Below, one piece after another: positions 46,481 through 57,484 of a DNA stretch of 64,000 nt; the first letter of the stretch is position 1, and the number at the start of each line of letters is the position of its first letter. Source of the DNA: Hyperoodon ampullatus (Eukaryota > Chordata > Mammalia > Artiodactyla > Ziphiidae). The stretch lies in contig OX457070.1 of the NCBI GenBank assembly GCA_949752795.1, positions 40,385,685 through 40,449,684 on the forward strand, written 5' to 3'. Made by a program: the position numbers and the translations under genes. The notes beneath the pieces were generated by a model, which saw nothing but the letters and a program-made list of their open reading frames with translations, made no database searches and was not told where the DNA came from.

Positions 46481-49400
46481 CCTATTTATCTTTAAATTTT
46501 CAGCTAAAGACTTCTGCTCCCTGAAATATGGACTAACTGCCCTTTTCCCTATTTCTCCTACTAAGTACAACTAAAAACCCTGGATGTTACACATAAACCA
46601 AAGACGACTCTGAAAGTTAGAGACAAGAAAGCAGACCAGCTAGGGATCTGGGGACCAAAGGAACAACGTGGTGATGAGTTCTCTGGGTTTTCTTTATGCC
46701 TCATGTATTCCAGACTGGGAGCAGAGAAATGAAAGAAAACACCAGTGGGTGCAGACCTAAAGCCCCAGCAAAAGCCTGATCTGTCTTGCCAAAGGAGCAG
46801 AAAGAGATAGCCTAGTAGGACAGAATTTTTTAGACAGTGACTGCTCTATAAAAGCAAACACCACAGGAAAAAACCCCTCATCCCCTCCAGCAAAGGCCAG
46901 GTGGCGAGCCTAAACTTTTGCCCTTCCCTGGTTGTCCAACACTCCCCCAAGCTACCCTCCTGAGATTAGCAGGACAAGATGAGTAGAAAGTAGAATAAGA
47001 TGAAAAACACACTAAACAAAATGGAGTTAGCTTCACTAGAAACAGAAAAAAATAAGGCTTAAGACTACAAAGAATCAAATCAATGACACAGAGGCTAAAC
47101 TTGAGAAATGTTCCCAGACATCTAAGTGACTATATAAAGAGAGAAAATATGAATTAGAATCTAGAATCTGAAGAGTTATAAAGAGCTGAGTAAATGGATC
47201 AGAAACAATAAGCAAGTTATAACAGAAAAAAAGATCTAATAAGAGAACCAAGACGAGGCAGAAATTAGGAACAGAGATTAGTACCTAGACATAGCCTGTT
47301 AAAACCTTAAATTTCTTGACTGACACAGGAACTTGGCAAGCAGTTGGTGCAAACATGCACGCACGTACACACACATACACATTTGTTTTTGTAAATAATG
47401 AAAATTAGACTGGCATCCGCAAAAATAAGTATCAAGGCAATTGGGGAAGTTTCTATAGAACTTTTAGAGAAAAGTCAATGTTCGAGTAATTTTAAAATCA
47501 ATTAAATTGTTGTTCATGTGCAGTGATAACCAGAAGACATTCTCAGATACCAAAAGCCACAGAAAATATATCATCCAGGTATAATTTCTGAAAGGCTACT
47601 AAAAGATGCTCTTCTCACTTAAAAAAATGAATCAATGGTAAACTGTGTCAGACAGGGATAAGAAATGAGAACCAAAATCAGTGAAAACAATAGCAATGAG
47701 TGGAGAAAAGAAAAGAAATCAGGAAAGGTTTATATTGGCAGCATGGTTAAAAATAGAATTTAAAAATCAGATAAAGGAAATATTTTTTAATGATGGTACT
47801 TGTGACTCCAGATTAAATGAGCCAGGACTAGTAAAAAGGAAAAGAGTTTTAGAGTAGAATGCGAAAACACTAAGTCCCTTGTTTCACTAAAACAAAAAGT
47901 CATCACTCGTTTTAATTTTGCTAATAAGATAAATATAGGTTTAGCTTTAAGGCAAGTAGTATATTTTAAAACAGATGTTTACTTAGCAAATCACTGAAGT
48001 ATACAGCAGAATACAGAATGCCCCCCCGACCCTCTACTTCATCTCCAGCTTCCTCTTTGACTATCTGACACTGAGCCCTTTTTGTTCTAACAGCCTGGGC
48101 ATCTACCAGGGCTGTTAGCAGTGTCATTCTTTCCTCATCAAAAGATCTTCTTCCTGGTCTTCAGCTGCTGATTGTACTCTTTCTGAGCATCCTGTAGACT
48201 GGCCCACAGATGAATTTGGACCTACCTGAGGCTAGTTATCACATGGGGACTGAGATTAAGTGCCAAATAACAGAGGCAGGATGACAAAATACCTAAGGAA
48301 ATAAACTGTCTCCGAACCAAAAAGAGACGAACAGAAATACAATTATTTGAAGATATTTTAACATAGTGCTATCAGTCTGGGACAGGGCAACTTGGCTAAA
48401 ATAAATAAGATCTTAGAGAATCAAAACAAAAATTAATAGCTTAGAATTCCTATGGATTGAGAATCATATCACCCAAAGACAATATAACTTTTCTCAGGAT
48501 CCTCTGGAATAATACATCGGCAAGAGTATTTTTTTAATTCTGGGGAAAAGTGCAATGAATGGGTATCAGCTTTATTACAAATGAAAATATTTCTATCCTA
48601 GTTAAAACAATAGAGTTCTGCTGTAAAAAGAGATAGGTTAATGGAACAGAAAGAGAGCCTCCAAATAGAGTGTACTATGTGTAATAAATTAATATATCAT
48701 AAAGGTTTTATAAGTCAATGGGGAAGAAAAGTCTTACCAATGACAGTTTTTAGATAATTGGTTGGCAACTTAGGAAGGATCAGTTTTGACTTTTACTTCA
48801 CACCATATACCAGTGCTTTTTAATTTACTTGTCAAAAACTAAGTACCCTGTCAAACATAGGACCAGCGATGAAAGCAGGAAAGAGAGATGGGACTTAGTG
48901 AATCAACCCCCGCCCCACCCCAACCATCCAACACCAATTCACCTAACCATTCCATTTTCTCATTTTTATCAGTTAAATTTCCATGTAAGATTTTGTTTGA
49001 AGAAAGAGTTTTTCACCAAAAAAAGAAAACAAAAAGTTTGAAAATTTGCCATACACCAAACTACACTTAGAGGAATAAAATGTTATTGAGAATAACACTG
49101 AAAATGAATAACACTGAAAAAACACTGAAAATCCAAAGGAACACATAATTCACTATAGTAAATATCTAAAATGAGTAGAATTTTCCAAATGGAGAAGCAA
49201 TAGAATAAAAACATAGGAGAAACTGAGAGATGACTAGATAAAAATAAACTTTCTTTACATCAAAATAAACCAAAGTAAAAAGGTGGTAAGGAAATATTTG
49301 TATCATATGTGAACTTAATGTGTTAACTCCTTAATTTTAGAAAGCTTTTATATAAATGAATTAAAAATAGAAAGCTCTTAAGTTCAGAAAAAAGCAAATT

Positions 49401-50640
49401 ATTTGGACAGCAATGTCCAAAAGGGAAAACCCTGATAAATATCACAACCATAAAGAGACTGTGGGTGAGAAATAGCAACCATTTTTTTGCAAAATGGAAG
49501 GTGGGAAGAGGAACGTTGACTGGTGACAGAGTGAGGAGAAAGCAGGGGACCTGGCTGATCTGCCCTCCTGAGCCCCACAGCTGGACTCTGAAATATCAGG
49601 GAGTGAGACTTGGAGCCGGAAAGAAAGGGCTCATCAGCAACACGTACATAAAATTCAGTCACTGCTGTCTCTCTCCACCCTGTCTCATTCTCTCCCGCAT
49701 ACGCATGCACATGCACACACATGCAGAATCCCCAGAAGTCAAGCATTTATTGCCCAAGTGAAAAAAAAAGAATAAAAGGAAAGAAGATCAGAGTTGCCTT
49801 TCCCAAAGAAAACGAACCACTTCTCTGGGGGAGAATTAGTTTAATTAAGAGTATGATAAAGCTACCCCATAGCAAAGCTTTCTTTCCTTGCTTTAGGGTC
49901 TCCCAGCTTGATGGCTGGCTCCCACCCTACTCACCCTAAAGCAAAGCATGTCAGTGGATAAACTCTGCTCCTGGACAAAAAGCACATAGTCATTTATTTT
50001 TATTGTCGCATTCTTACATATAAACATGTAAAAAAGGATTACTTGGCAATGAGGGAAGCCTGTAATATGAAGGAGAATGATCACGAAGTAAGAACAGAAA
50101 TGACCATCAAAGAAAGACAGAATTCAGACTAAAGAAAATAAAGAAAAATAATCTCCGATAATACCTCACGAATATTTCATGCAATACTGTATCCATAAAG
50201 TATGAACAGGATGCTATTAAAAGAGGGTCAATCAGAGAACAAGAAAAACTCATGGAAATAAAAATAGGATTGCTGAACAAAGAACTACCACTAGTAAACA
50301 AATACAGGGGAAAATGAACAGCATCACAATATGCAAATTATGCAAATGGACACAAAAATGCCCTGCTTTGTTTCATTATTAAATTAACAAATGCAAAAGA
50401 AACTTTTAATATAAAAATACTCAATGCTGGGGAGGATGTAGTAAAACTCTGCTTGTGGTATTATATAATTGTAAAACTGAAAATAATTTGGCAATGTGTA
50501 TATAGAAAGAGACATGAAAACTAACTTTTGACCTGGTAATTTTGTTTTGTTTACATCTGAAAGATGTAAGGAAATTGAAGCAAAATATAGAAACAACGAG
50601 GTACCCAAAGAGATTATCACAATGGTATTTAGAAGAGGAA
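46480..50640 (+). mobile_element. Probable degenerate L1M or HAL1 stretch
   Basis: The adenine-rich plus-strand texture, and fragments such as 'GCAAACATGCACGCACG', 'ATCATCCAGGTATAATTTCTG', 'AATGAATCAATGGTAAACTG' and, at 50425-50530, 'TGCTGGGGAGGATGTAG', 'AATTTGGCAATGTGTATATAG', recall old L1/HAL1 ORF and 3' regions. There is no continuous frame, and unique DNA may be interspersed. Family and ends need a library search. Confidence 0.45.
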
Positions 50641-50857
50641 AATACTCCCGAGCCAGCCCTCACTATTCTGCAGGTACTTCTGAAATATCCACCAAGGAGC
50701 ACTGAGGATGTCTAAACTCTCACCCAACACTACCCTCGCAGAGGCTACCCTTAGAAGTGAATTGTTTTGGCTTTTTTTCTTCTCACAATTACTGGTTAAT
50801 AAAAGTTGTTGCTAGAAGAAATAATGCCTGGGATAGGTTTTGAAAGATGAATAAGAG

Positions 50858-50890
50858 CTAACAGAGTTAAAAAAAAAAAAAAAAAAAAGA
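50858..50890 (+). repeat. A-rich simple sequence
   Basis: A run of about 20 A residues near 50870-50888 followed by GAATAGC. It may be a retrotransposon tail, but no element is recognised just upstream. Confidence 0.5.
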
Positions 50891-50999
50891 ATAGCAGTTC
50901 AGGCCACAGAAAAAGCATGAACAAGTAGGCAGAACATAAAATAATATAAAGTGTGTGAAAAACTATAAGCAGCTTGGAGTTCCTAATGCTTAAAACATT

Positions 51000-51165
51000 A
51001 AGCTGGGAGTGGTTAGAGATGAGAGCAGGGAAATAGGGGAGTGCCAGGTCAAAGAGAGCCTTATAATATATGAGACTAAGAAGTTTTGACATTAGGTAAT
51101 GAAGAGCCATGAAAGGATTTAAGCAGAGGAGTGACAACTGCAGATTGTGTTTTGATACATCACCA
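51000..51165 (-). mobile_element. L2 LINE, first part
   Basis: Reversed L2: 'GAGAGCCTTATAATATATGAG', 'ATTAGGTAATGAAGAGCCATGAAAGGATTTAAGCAG' and 'AGTGACAACTGCAGATTG' match the order of the L2 3' region. The element resumes at about 52040, so the LTR-like insertion separates the two parts. Confidence 0.75.
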
Positions 51166-51228
51166 TTGCTACCTGAAAGGAAAAACTCTATTTCCTCTCT
51201 CTATACTCAATACTTCCCAGTACCAAAT

Positions 51229-52033
51229 GTGTGAGGGTTTTCCCCACACCAAGCAATTTGACTCTCCAGTGGAAACTGATCAGGTATCCTACAACTTAAC
51301 TTAATTCTGACACTGTCTACCTGGAGACAGCATCAGCTTCCACAGACTAAGGGCTCAGTCCCACTAGACTGCCCTCCCGCCACTTCAGACACCAATTTTA
51401 AGTCCAGGTTGTCACTTGTGCTTCTGACAGACTGGCTATGAATTGGGGGTTCCCATGTCCCCTCCTCAGGTCCAGTAATTTGTAAGTATGACTCACAGAA
51501 GTCAGGAAAACAGTTTACTTACTAGATCACCAGTTTATTATGAAAGGATATAATTTAGGGACAGTAAGAAGGAGAAGCGTAGTGCAAAGTATGAAGAAAG
51601 GGGCAGGGAGCTTCCTTGCCCTCCAGGTGTGCCACCCTCCTGGCACCTCCATGTGTTCACCAATGCAGAAACTCTCCAAACCCCTTTTAGTAAGGGTCTT
51701 TTATGGAAGCTTTATTATATAGGCACAATTGATTAAATAATTGGCCATTGGTGATTAACTCAACTTCCAGCCCCTCTCCCCTCTCTGGAGGTGGGGAGGT
51801 GAGGCTAAAAGTTCCAACCCTCTAATCGCATTGTTGGTTCCCTTGGCAACAAGATACCCATTCTTAGGGACTTTCCAATAGTCACCTCATTAACCTAAAC
51901 TCAGGTATGGTAGAAAGGGCTTTGTTATGAATGACAGTAGACTCTCTTTGCACTTATCACTTAGGAAATTCCAATGGTTTTAGGAGCTCTACCAGACCAA
52001 ATATATAATTCTTATTATAAGTCACTGTATTAC
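51229..52033. mobile_element. Probable old LTR inserted in L2
   Basis: Begins TGTGAGGG and ends about ...TTACA, as LTRs do (TG...CA). The text ('GTTTACTTACTAGATCACCAG', 'CTTCCAGCCCCTCTCCCCTC', 'CTTAGGAAATTCCAATGG', 'ATTCTTATTATAAGTCAC') is familiar from an old mammalian LTR, though I cannot name the family. No internal retroviral gene is visible, so this looks like a solo LTR about 805 bp long. Confidence 0.5.
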
Positions 52034-52039
52034 ACTAGA

Positions 52040-52700
52040 AATATGGTAGAAATAAATGGGGAGTAGAGGGCATGGTGGGAGATGATGGGTTCAGTTTAGG
52101 ATGTGTTACGTATATGGTTATTATCAGACATCTAAAGGGATATGTCTGTCTAGTTGGCCATTGGATATATAAATACAAAGGGGAAGGGAGAGGGCAGGGC
52201 TGAAGACATATTTTTTTGACGTCATTAGCATTATAAATGGGAGCTAAAACAATGAAAATGATGAGATTGTGTAAGAGAGTGTGTAAAAGAAAAAAGAAGC
52301 ACCGGTGAGTGAAAACTGGAACTCTGTGGGGCACAATATAAAAGAAGCAGACAAGGAGAAAGAATCTACCGGGAAATGAAACATGAGTGGACAGAGGTGG
52401 GAGAGGAGAGTGAAACGGCATTGGAGTAGAGAGCTGCAAGAAAATGTCAGTAGAGTTCAATGGAACAGGGGGACTTATTAGGATAGGAAGCAAAACATGA
52501 TCATTGGACTTGGTTACCTAAAAGTTGTGGGTAATATTTTCCCCCAAAACTAATATCTGCAGAACCTAAGTGCAAGAAGTTTGAGTGTTGAAGAGTTATA
52601 GGAAGCAAGAGTCACCTCCTCTTCAGAGGCAGCTGACTGAGCAAAAAAGGAGAGTAGGGAAGAGTATAGGGAATGTAGGTGGGGGGCGGTGGCTAGTGTT
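52040..52700 (-). mobile_element. L2 LINE, second part
   Basis: Reversed L2: 'GATGATGGGTTCAGTTTAGG', 'CTAGTTGGCCATTGGATATA', 'GACGTCATTAGCATTATAAATGG', and 'GAGAGTGTGTAAAAGAAAAAAG'. Between first and second parts about 300 bp of L2 seem missing, or replaced by the LTR. The 152-codon minus-strand frame at 52035-52493 lies within this element and is not a gene. Confidence 0.75.
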
Positions 52701-52704
52701 ATTG

Positions 52705-54035
52705 CTTTGTTCATTTAGGAATGCAAGACCGATGAACATATCTCTAGGTTAAGAAGAACAAGCCAGAGAAAATAAAGCATGAAAATAACAGAAGAGAGTG
52801 TAGTCTTGGAGGAGACAGCAAGCACTGAAATCGAAAGCACAGAAAGAGGGGGCCTTAAACAGGAAGACATAGATCTTAACCTTTGAGACTTGAGAAGAGC
52901 AAGTACGTATGAATGTAGGTATAGATAAACCTGTGTGTGTGGAAGGGGGCGGGGGGTGGAGGTGGAGAGAACAGGGAATAAGCTGAGGTCTCAAACTTCA
53001 TAGACTTAATGTTTTTGTGGAGTAGGAGGCAAGCTCAGCTGGTTAAGGAAACTGAAGAATATTGCAAAATTGAAGCATCACTGAGTTCAAATGGGAAAGC
53101 GAGCTGACAGGGTATAAGGACTGTGGAATGGCATTGAGGCCCCAAGATTGGAAACCATAAATGTGTAGTAGTGCCTGTATGGTCTTGAGGTTTTTCTCTA
53201 GCTATTCTCAGCATCCCAAGTGTAACAGAGCAAGTAGTCTGTTAGCTTGGCCAAGGTAAGATGTTGCTGAGTGAATGTGCTAGAACAGTGGTTGAATAGC
53301 TTGGAGAGAATAAAGTTCAGATGTTGAACCATGTAGTCTAGGCCCCGTGTATAAATTAGGCCAGATGGGGGGCTAATAGATTAGGGAGAAATTGATCAGT
53401 CAAGGGATTTTTATCAAATCAAAGAGCAGGTATAGTAAGGGTGGGCCTTTATCTAAAGTGGGTTTGTATTACTATCATTATAAGAAAAAAATAGTTTGCA
53501 GAGGTTTTTTTTTTTTAAGTCCATCATCAATTATAAGTATAGAAGTACCTTATATTAATATAGCATGCAGGGATTAAAACATACCATTTTCAGGCTATAG
53601 TAAATAGATTAACTAGTATTAGTTAGAGAATAACAATTTATAATTTAGAGGAACAACTCTCTGATGTTCATCAAGTATGTACCACTTTATTATTTACCCC
53701 AGACCAAAAAAAAAATTCTTTTCAACAAATTTATTTTCATATTCAAACATCTCCATTTAGGTGTTAGAGTTACTGTGGGTATCAAAGTAAATATGAGTAA
53801 TTTTCAGCCTCCACCAACAAGGACTTTTGGTTCACCTTGGGTTGTATGTTTTGGGTTTTAACTAAATGAATAGCTGAGAAAATTATAAGAATTAATTAAA
53901 AGGGATATGTTAGAACATTTAAAATTAACACGTTAATGGCATCATTTCTGGTAGGGAGTGGTCTAAATTGACTTTGGTGAATTTGTCATTTATGTGGAAT
54001 ATTTTCAGACTTTTTATACTGAACAGAGAATATCT
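52705..54035. other. Unique or diverged sequence
   Basis: No gene is supported. A G-rich stretch at about 52942-52970 is a simple purine tract. The L2 texture may continue to about 53300. Confidence 0.4.
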
Positions 54036-54039
54036 AAAG

Positions 54040-54140
54040 GCAGTTTATTCATTCATTTGTTCTTTCCTTCATTTGTTCATTCACTCAACAAGCATGTTTT
54101 GAATATCTTATATACACTCAATGTTGTGCTAAGGCCTGAG
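54040..54140 (-). mobile_element. L2 3' end trace
   Basis: 'TTCATTCATTTGTTC', 'CATTCACTCAACAAGCATG' and 'CAATGTTGTGCTAAGGCCTGAG' are typical of the reversed L2 3' end. Confidence 0.6.
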
Positions 54141-54144
54141 AATC

Positions 54145-54570
54145 AAATGTCCCTGTGTGCCCAGGGTTCATCTGGTGTTAGCACTGAAAGTCATGCATCC
54201 CAGGATTGGCCTTTAGTCCCAGGCCAATCAGGATCACCCCACTCCAGGGCAAGATGTATTTCAAAATATTCCTTGGATTCTAGAAAAAGCAGCATTATAC
54301 ATATGCCATAAATCATGCCAACCCCCTAATGTGGTTTGGGGAAGCACGCCCATAACCAACAAACAGGGTACTATTTCTGCAGAGAACTTCCTAGGTCAGG
54401 ACTTGTCCTCAAATGGATTTGCATCAAACACAAAAGTCTTTTGTTTTTCAGAGATTTTTAGATTTTATAATTGCAGATAAGTGATTATAGTTCTGTAAAG
54501 AGCAGGCTGTCCACAGGTTGATAGGGGATCACCTAGGAGCCAAAAAAGAGAGGAATAAGGAAAAGTTTAT
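54145..54570. other. Unique sequence
   Basis: No gene, RNA or repeat is recognised. Confidence 0.4.
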
Positions 54571-54587
54571 CAGTTATGGTGATTCTT

Positions 54588-54803
54588 TTTGTTTTGTTTT
54601 GTTTTGTTTGCAATGCACGGGCCTCTCACCGTTGTGGCCTCTCCCGTTGCGGAGCACAGGCTCCAGACGCACAGGCTCAGTGGCCATGGCTCACAGGTCC
54701 AGCCGCTCCACGGCATGTGGGATATTCCCGCACCGGGGCACAAACCCGTGTCTCCTGCATTGACAGGTGGACTTGCAACCACTGCGCCACCAGGGAAGCC
54801 CTG
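54588..54803 (-). mobile_element. CHR SINE with (CAAAA)n tail and a perfect 15-bp duplication
   Basis: Reversed CHR SINE whose tail is (TTTTG)n, i.e. CAAAA repeats on its sense strand, unlike the pure A tails of other copies. It is flanked by GTTATGGTGATTCTT at 54573-54587 and 54804-54818 (15 of 15). Several base changes in the body (ACTTGCAACC, GACAGGTGG) mark it as somewhat diverged. Confidence 0.94.
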
Positions 54804-54819
54804 GTTATGGTGATTCTTA

Positions 54820-55370
54820 AGCTGAGTTTTAAAGGATAGTGAGCAATTAGCCAGTGAATGAGGAAGTAATAGTGTTTAAAATAACAAGAAATGTACTTGT
54901 CACTTTCTGAAATTATTAATACATTTCATAGATTAATCCTAAATTGGGTCTTCCCTGGGTTTTCTCAGCAAACATTTAACAAGAGCTTCTGCAATGGAAC
55001 AATTTACACTTGATATTTTGATATCAATTTCCAAGTAAAGTCATTACCCTCTGGCCCTCCTAGAAAAACTATTTGAATATTAAAAGGAATCCTCTGTTTA
55101 GTGGTAGAATGCTGTGTGAGAAATGGTAGAAATCAATATATCTGTCATAGATATGAATTAATTAGAGCATTATTAACTCAAATATCAAAATCTATCATGA
55201 CTACAACTTAACTGAATCTAAAGCTATTTGGATTACAAAAATCTCTTTGCTCTGAAAGTATGTTTTAGGGGAAAAAATGCTTATCTATCATTTTGTGGAC
55301 TAACATTAGCATTTGCTAGTTCAAATCTAATAAAGCCTTCTCTATGAATGCATCATTAATAAAATCTTCA
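54820..55370. other. Unique sequence
   Basis: No gene, RNA or repeat is recognised. Confidence 0.4.
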
Positions 55371-55384
55371 AAATGGCTTCTCTC

Positions 55385-55592
55385 GGGCTTGCCTGAGACT
55401 CCCTGAGAGTCCGCCTGCTGATGCAGGAGACACGGATTCATGCCCCGGTCCTGGAAGATCCTACATGCCATGGAGCGGCAGGGCCCATGAGCCATGGCCG
55501 CTGAGCCTGCGCGTCCGGAGCCTGTGCTCCGCAACGGGAGAGGTCACAACAGTGAGAGGCCAGCATACCGCAAAAAAAAAAAAAAAAAAAAA
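55385..55592 (+). mobile_element. CHR SINE with a damaged A box
   Basis: The head reads GGGCTTGCCTGAGACTCCCTGAG and lacks the GGTGGCGCAGTGG A box found in the other copies. The B box-like GATTCATGCCCC and the body are retained, with an A20-class tail. A 9-bp duplication GCTTCTCTC (55376-55384 and 55593-55601) flanks it. With the internal promoter broken, this copy should not be able to transcribe from itself. Confidence 0.92.
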
Positions 55593-55604
55593 GCTTCTCT
55601 CAAC

Positions 55605-56600
55605 ATTTTCTTTTTGATTTTTCATGATTTAATTAGGAACATCTTTAAAAAGACTGGCTTTCCTATGGTAGTATCACATCTGCATTTTCAGCAATATGCT
55701 GTTTAATCACAATGGGTTATAAAGTGGAACTTCCAGTACTTATTGTATTATCTAGTAGAACCCACACATTTCGTACTTTTAGTGCCCCTGAGTCATCATC
55801 TTATATTTGTTCATCAACATTTTAACTGCCCCTCTTAAAAAAATGTAATTTGATAGTTAATGTTCTAAACTTGTTATTCTTTTATTTCTTTTCAAAGTAA
55901 TGATATTTCATATGCCTTTGATATGCTTCCTCCTGCACCTGAACCCTGTTCCCTAACAAATCAAGTTATTTCTTTCCTTTTACCTTATATTATTTTTGTA
56001 ATTTTTGTTTAGAGACTTGATAAACCTAAATCCTTTTAAGGTTGCATGATCATCAGTAAAAATGAATTAGCTGTTTTATCACATCATTGGATAGTTTTAG
56101 AATATACGTAAACACTATGGTGGTAGTATTGAAATTGGTAGCGTGAAATTAAAGGTCTAAGAAAACATTTACATATATATAAATGTATATAGAGAGAAAC
56201 ATACATATATGTAAAGAATATTTGGTTACTTTGACAGCAAAAAAAATTTCAAAGATTTCTTTTTCTAATAATAATTCTCATATTTTTTAATACTCAAAGA
56301 ATGATTAAAAAATATGAATTAAGTGTTGCTTTGAGAATTTTTCACTCAGTATTGCTTGTCTGGAACATAATCAAACAAGTATAAAATGGGTCACAGACCT
56401 GCTGATGAAGAACTAGTTGTTTCCCACCAACCCCACCCACTTTGCCCTTTCCTCTCCTCTCTCCCTCTCTCTGCTTCTCTTAAATTTCAGAGAAAAAGAG
56501 GGAGCAAGTTATTCAGACAAACTCCCTTGAAAGCAGGACCCTATTCTTAGCACTTCCCCTGCCTCCTCCTAACACAGCCCCCTTATCATCACGGTACTAC
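55605..56600. other. Unique sequence with a short TA-rich hairpin
   Basis: No gene or known repeat is recognised. A small inverted repeat (TTTACATATAT and ATATATGTAAA) lies at about 56169-56216. Confidence 0.45.
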
Positions 56601-56604
56601 TCAG

Positions 56605-56830
56605 AGTAATAGCTTGAATCATGGGCTCTGGAGTCCAGCTGCCTTGATTTCAGGCCCAGTCCTTTCTAGATATGTGACTTTGGACAAGTTGCTGGACCTT
56701 CCTTTATTTTGAAATATAGTAACACTGCTAGTAGTATTTCACTTACAGGGTTGTATGAATTAAATACTACCATTAAAGCATTTAGAACTATTTCTAATAC
56801 ACAGCAAGAATTTAATTGTTGTTAGTTGTT
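56605..56830 (+). mobile_element. MIR SINE relic
   Basis: One of the better MIR copies: 'AATCATGGGCTCTGGAGTCC', 'TAGATATGTGACTTTGGACAAGTTGCTGGACC', 'CTTACAGGGTTGTATGAATTAAAT'. The full MIR order is visible. Confidence 0.8.
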
Positions 56831-56944
56831 AACCGTTGTTATTGTTTCTCTGTTTCGTTTTGCTGGAAAGCTAAATTCCTTTTCTTTTTTAAAAATGTAC
56901 TTAATTGACTCAAGCTGCTCTCCTTTAAGAAGTATATTCATTAA

Positions 56945-57480
56945 TTTTTTTCTTTTCTTCAGCAGTATTTTTTGAGTACTTGCCATGTTCCAGGAACTGT
57001 ACTAGATTTTGGAGTCTGAAGAGTAGGCAAGAAACACAAGGTCCTATTTCACAGACTTGAGAGGCAAGAAGGGGCTTCCCACTTAAACAAACAATTACAA
57101 CATAGTGCTATTAAGTGTTGCAATAGGAGTCAGGGGGTGGGGTATGGAGTCAGAGGATGTACATCCAACCCAGGCTGGGAAAGCATCTGGTGGGGAGCTG
57201 CAGCTGGTGACAGAAATATCACCTTATTGGAGAATACCATGCCTTGCCACTCTCTAACTCCTCAAACATCCCCTCCTCATCTTAGCAGGTGTCTTCAGAT
57301 TCACAAATTGGGTTTATTTGACCCCAAAGAAGGACAGGGCCTCAGGGATCTATATAGTTCGAAAGCACTCCACTTGACTTTCATGCAAGAGCCTGAAGAC
57401 GTTTTGCAGCAAGTCTCAGGAGAAATGGGCAAGACAAGAAATGATGGAATAAAATCTCAGTGCTGCTGCAGCATATCCAA
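56945..57480 (-). mobile_element. L2 LINE 3' fragment
   Basis: Reversed L2 end: 'TTTTTTGAGTACTTGCCATG', 'CCAGGAACTGTACTAGATTTT', 'ACAATTACAACATAGTGCTATTA'. The 116-codon plus-strand frame at 57137-57487 overlaps it and is not supported as a gene. Confidence 0.6.
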
Positions 57481-57484
57481 ACTT

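Noticed and set aside
52035..52493. 152-codon minus-strand frame rich in Pro, Leu and Phe
   Set aside because: It overlies reversed L2 and a purine-rich tract, so a long frame on the pyrimidine strand is expected by composition.
52942..52970. G-quadruplex candidate
   Set aside because: It has only two runs of three or more G, with shorter GG runs after, so it falls short of the canonical pattern.
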